Assembly: GCA_031287135.1 (NCBI GenBank)
Contig: JAITTK010000003.1
Location: forward strand, 1 to 7,347
Origin: Candidatus Methanoplasma reticulitermitis
GTDB taxonomy: Archaea; Thermoplasmatota; Thermoplasmata; Methanomassiliicoccales; Methanomethylophilaceae
Direction: 5' to 3'
DNA length: 7,347 nucleotides
The notes beneath the pieces are model-generated. The model was not told the origin of the DNA and ran no database searches. It was given only the letters and a program-made list of their open reading frames with translations. Below, piece by piece: positions 5,911 to 7,347 of this stretch (position 1 is its first letter; every line of letters starts with the position of its first letter). A program made the position numbers and the translations under genes.

Positions 5911-6414
5911 ATGCCTCACAAAGAAGATGACCATGATGACGATCATGATGACCATGATGACGATCATGAACACGACGAATTCCATCTGGAGATCCACAGG
6001 GCTGTGGACGAACTCGGCAAATATGCAATCGAAATCGAGATAGAAGGGACGGTTCGGAAAGAAAGGATAATCAAGATGATCGAAGAGACCATGCACGACG
6101 CCACCGTCAGATGCATGGAACGCGGGGCAGATATGGTGGGCCACACGAAATCAATATTGGAATGCCGAGAGGGCAGCATCATGAGCAGCCTGATCGACAT
6201 GAACCTGCCCATCAAAATCAAGGACGGTGTGAGTGACGGGGACGTTACCGATGCAAAATACATACTCCATGTGATCGTCCACGGGATATGGGACGACAAA
6301 GTCCGGGAGTGCTCCCTGGAGACGGTCCCCGCAGTGTTCGACAGACTCGGTATAAAATACAAAGTGATCGCGGATTATTATGACATCGAGAAAAGTGTGG
6401 CCCACCATCTGTGA
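5911..6414 (+). CDS. His/Asp-rich putative metal-binding partner of the CobW-type GTPase
   Basis: The 167-residue protein opens with a metal-sponge head: residues 1-29 contain eight His (3, 8, 12, 15, 19, 21, 25, 29) amid many Asp, built on two 7-residue repeats (HDDDHDD and HDDDHEH). The remainder has mixed helix and strand character, Cys at 68, 85 and 134, VIVHGIWDD at about 121-129 and a His-His near the end. I do not recognise a family for this part. The ATG lies one base after the GTPase stop with a strong GGGAGG ribosome binding site in the GTPase end, so expression should be coupled. His-rich segments are usually built into CobW, HypB or UreE proteins; here the tract is on a separate chain. 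A metal store or delivery subunit is inferred from composition and position. No export signal is visible. Confidence 0.8.
   Translation: MPHKEDDHDDDHDDHDDDHEHDEFHLEIHRAVDELGKYAIEIEIEGTVRKERIIKMIEETMHDATVRCMERGADMVGHTKSILECREGSIMSSLIDMNLPIKIKDGVSDGDVTDAKYILHVIVHGIWDDKVRECSLETVPAVFDRLGIKYKVIADYYDIEKSVAHHL
5932..5973 (+). repeat. Two 21-bp tandem repeats coding the His/Asp-rich head
   Basis: Positions 5932-5952 and 5953-5973 are direct tandem copies that differ at two of 21 bases. Each encodes a His-Asp-rich heptad. The near-identity at DNA level points to a recent in-frame duplication, and copy number may vary between strains. Confidence 0.9.
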
Positions 6415-6423
6415 GGGGATTTG

Positions 6424-6546
6424 ATGAAAGTAGGAATCATAGCATGCGATATACTGAAGAACGAGATCGAATACCTGACCGCCGGGGATCCGGAGGATGT
6501 ACGACCGGCCGGGATGCCCGGCCAGAAATGGAGTAAGGAGGAGTAG
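6424..6546 (+). pseudogene. 5' remnant resembling a DUF1638 gene
   Basis: Forty codons, starting with GAGGGG as ribosome binding site nine bases after the preceding stop. The first 26 residues (MKVGIIACDILKNEIEYLTAGDPEDV) resemble the start of DUF1638 proteins, which are usually around 200 residues and often sit near corrinoid methyltransferase genes in methanogens. After that the frame changes character to a short Pro/Gly/charged tail and ends in TAG at 6544-6546, the only TAG stop in the window. A 7-bp hairpin (6507-6523) lies near the apparent break. Reading through TAG gains only two codons, so pyrrolysine insertion would not rescue it. The family match is from memory of the motif and is tentative; a genuine 40-residue protein is the alternative. 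Confidence 0.55.
6507..6523. repeat. Perfect 7-bp inverted repeat with 3-base loop
   Basis: GGCCGGG-ATG-CCCGGCC lies within the 3' end of the truncated reading frame, about 20 bases past where family resemblance fades. It has no T tract and is not a typical terminator. It may mark the junction where the original gene was broken, or reduce transcription into the downstream genes. Confidence 0.6.
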
Positions 6547-6551
6547 GAAAG

Positions 6552-6953
6552 ATGAGGAACAAGACTTACACTTTGGAGATGCCCGTGAGATACCGGGAAC
6601 TGAGCGAAGACGAGATGGAATACGACGGCGGTTGGAATCCTTTGGCGATGATAAGCACAGCCATATCCATAACTCTGAATGTGGCATCGTCCCTCGACCC
6701 GAATAACGACCTTCTTAGAAAAGCGGCAATTGCATCTACGGTCGTAAGTTCCGTTATTTCGTTTGGGGCGAGTTCGGCAGTGATAGCGGGTGTTACCAAA
6801 TTCGCAGTTAACACAACTGCTAAAACTGCAACTGCCGCAACCAAGGAGGTGAGCATGGCATATGTTTCACTCGGATATAGCTTGACTGCTGGACCGATCA
6901 TATCATCTAATTCAATCGTCAAGGGCATAACTGGGACCGGGTTTCTCTGGTGA
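6552..6953 (+). CDS. Putative double-glycine-leader, small-residue-rich hydrophobic protein (bacteriocin-like?)
   Basis: This 133-residue protein has a polar, charged head ending in ELSEDEMEYDGG (16-27). That closely resembles the leaders of bacterial class II bacteriocin-type precursors cut after Gly-Gly by C39-peptidase transporters, although the spacing is one residue shorter than the LSxxELxxIxGG consensus. After G27 the chain is almost free of charge except around D49-K57. It is rich in Ala, Ser, Thr, Val, Ile and Gly, with hydrophobic stretches at about 31-48, 58-86 and 102-119, and it ends GTGFLW. It has no Cys. AAGGAGG lies 10 bases before the ATG, inside the end of the truncated upstream gene. 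A second start at codon 10 would still keep the leader. No C39 transporter is visible in the window, so secretion is inference; a small membrane protein of unknown role is the alternative. Confidence 0.65.
   Translation: MRNKTYTLEMPVRYRELSEDEMEYDGGWNPLAMISTAISITLNVASSLDPNNDLLRKAAIASTVVSSVISFGASSAVIAGVTKFAVNTTAKTATAATKEVSMAYVSLGYSLTAGPIISSNSIVKGITGTGFLW
6843..6857 (+). promoter_or_regulatory. Perfect internal Shine-Dalgarno and in-frame start codon
   Basis: AAGGAGGTGA (6843-6852), fully complementary to the usual 16S 3' end, stands 5 bases (core to codon) before ATG 6855. That ATG is codon 102 of the surrounding gene and in frame. It would give a 32-residue product, MAYVSLGYSLTAGPII... ending GTGFLW. 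This is a better ribosome binding site than the gene's own. Confidence 0.5.
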
Positions 6954-6988
6954 TACCATTGCAAATGTTGCGTGTCTGCTGAGGGGGC

Positions 6989-7347
6989 ATGAAATCTGTC
7001 CAAAGCTCTGTCGCTGATCGAGGTTGTCGCGGGGTCGGTATTGTTGATCGTATTCGTAGCCGTCTCTATCTTTGAATCAGACACAGTAGGTCATGAGTTG
7101 TTACCAGCCATCGGGATCATCGCCGTTCCCGTGCTGGTCGGCGGGATGGTCGGACTCGTGACCCAAAAAAAGGCCGTCGGCCGATCCCCTTGCGGAAAGA
7201 CCAAAGAGGATGCGGTGGGACTCGCCTACATACCGGGAGCCGGGCACATATATGCGGGAAGGTACCAGAAAGGGGCGTTCATGCTCAGTGCGTTTGTTGT
7301 GCTGATAATCTACATCGTGTATACGTTCTTATCATCTCCTGATGAGG
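6989..7347 (+). CDS. TM2-like membrane protein, 3' partial, start apparently frameshifted
   Basis: The frame entered at 6993 is open to the window edge. It encodes a hydrophobic helix (SLIEVVAGSVLLIVFVAVSI), a second (LLPAIGIIAVPVLVGGMVGLV), a polar linker QKKAVGRSPCGKTKED, then GLAYIPGAGHIYAGRYQKGAF followed by a third helix. The PGxGHxYxGxxxKG pattern is typical of TM2-like small membrane proteins, whose functions vary. The only well-placed ATG (6989, after GAGGGGG) is one base out of frame: it reads into a stop after 28 codons. Dropping one A of the AAA at 6992-6994 would give ATG-AAT-CTG and a normal membrane-protein start (MNLSKALSLIEVV). Without a frameshift, TTG 7041 or 7044 or ATG 7146 are the possible starts. 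It could be broken, recoded or a sequence error. Confidence 0.6.

Noticed and set aside
6544..6546. TAG as an in-frame pyrrolysine codon
   Set aside because: Readthrough meets TGA after two codons, so no longer product results.
1..7347. CRISPR array, insertion sequence or tRNA
   Set aside because: No regularly spaced repeats, transposase-like frames, terminal inverted repeats or tRNA cloverleaf sequences were seen on either strand.

Overview
The window looks like an archaeal chromosome, most plausibly a methanogen of the Methanomassiliicoccales or a close Thermoplasmata relative. Archaeal TATA-like boxes sit in front of most transcription units. SRP54 carries a G-L-Y-G-Q-G-K-T P-loop. A COG1340-type coiled-coil protein and a CobW-type GTPase with a probable DUF1638 remnant fit methyl-reducing methanogens. 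Nine of the ten intact stop codons are TGA, one is TAG and none is TAA. The lineage assignment is inference from these features.

Layout. At 1-414 (minus) is the N-terminal part of SRP54, cut by the window edge. From about 555 to 875 is a stretch with no convincing protein gene. It has a TATA box at one end, an intrinsic-terminator-like hairpin plus T8 at the other, and several nested hairpins between, so it is a candidate structured non-coding RNA on the + strand. At 879-1961 (minus) is a long coiled-coil protein. A 339-base divergent promoter region follows. At 2301-3668 (+) is adenylosuccinate lyase (purB), probably leaderless, coupled to a 60-residue two-helix membrane protein at 3671-3853. 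This pair converges with a PNPOx-like flavin-binding-fold protein (3857-4261, minus, TTG start) across only 3 bases. Two further minus-strand genes follow: a small zinc-ribbon protein (4400-4693) and a Cys-rich unknown protein (4821-5141).

From 5241 to the window end is a tightly packed + strand gene cluster. Its order is a short CobW/G3E GTPase, a protein with a His/Asp-rich metal-binding head, a 40-codon remnant resembling the start of a DUF1638 gene, a 133-residue small-residue-rich hydrophobic protein with a double-glycine-like leader, and a partial TM2-like membrane protein whose start appears frameshifted. The first two probably form a metal or corrinoid-cofactor chaperone pair. The last two look like accessory cargo inserted behind a broken gene and read from the same transcript.

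The least explained items are the candidate ncRNA at about 580-875 and the putative double-glycine-leader gene at 6552-6953. The latter contains a perfect internal Shine-Dalgarno sequence and an in-frame start for a nested 32-residue peptide.
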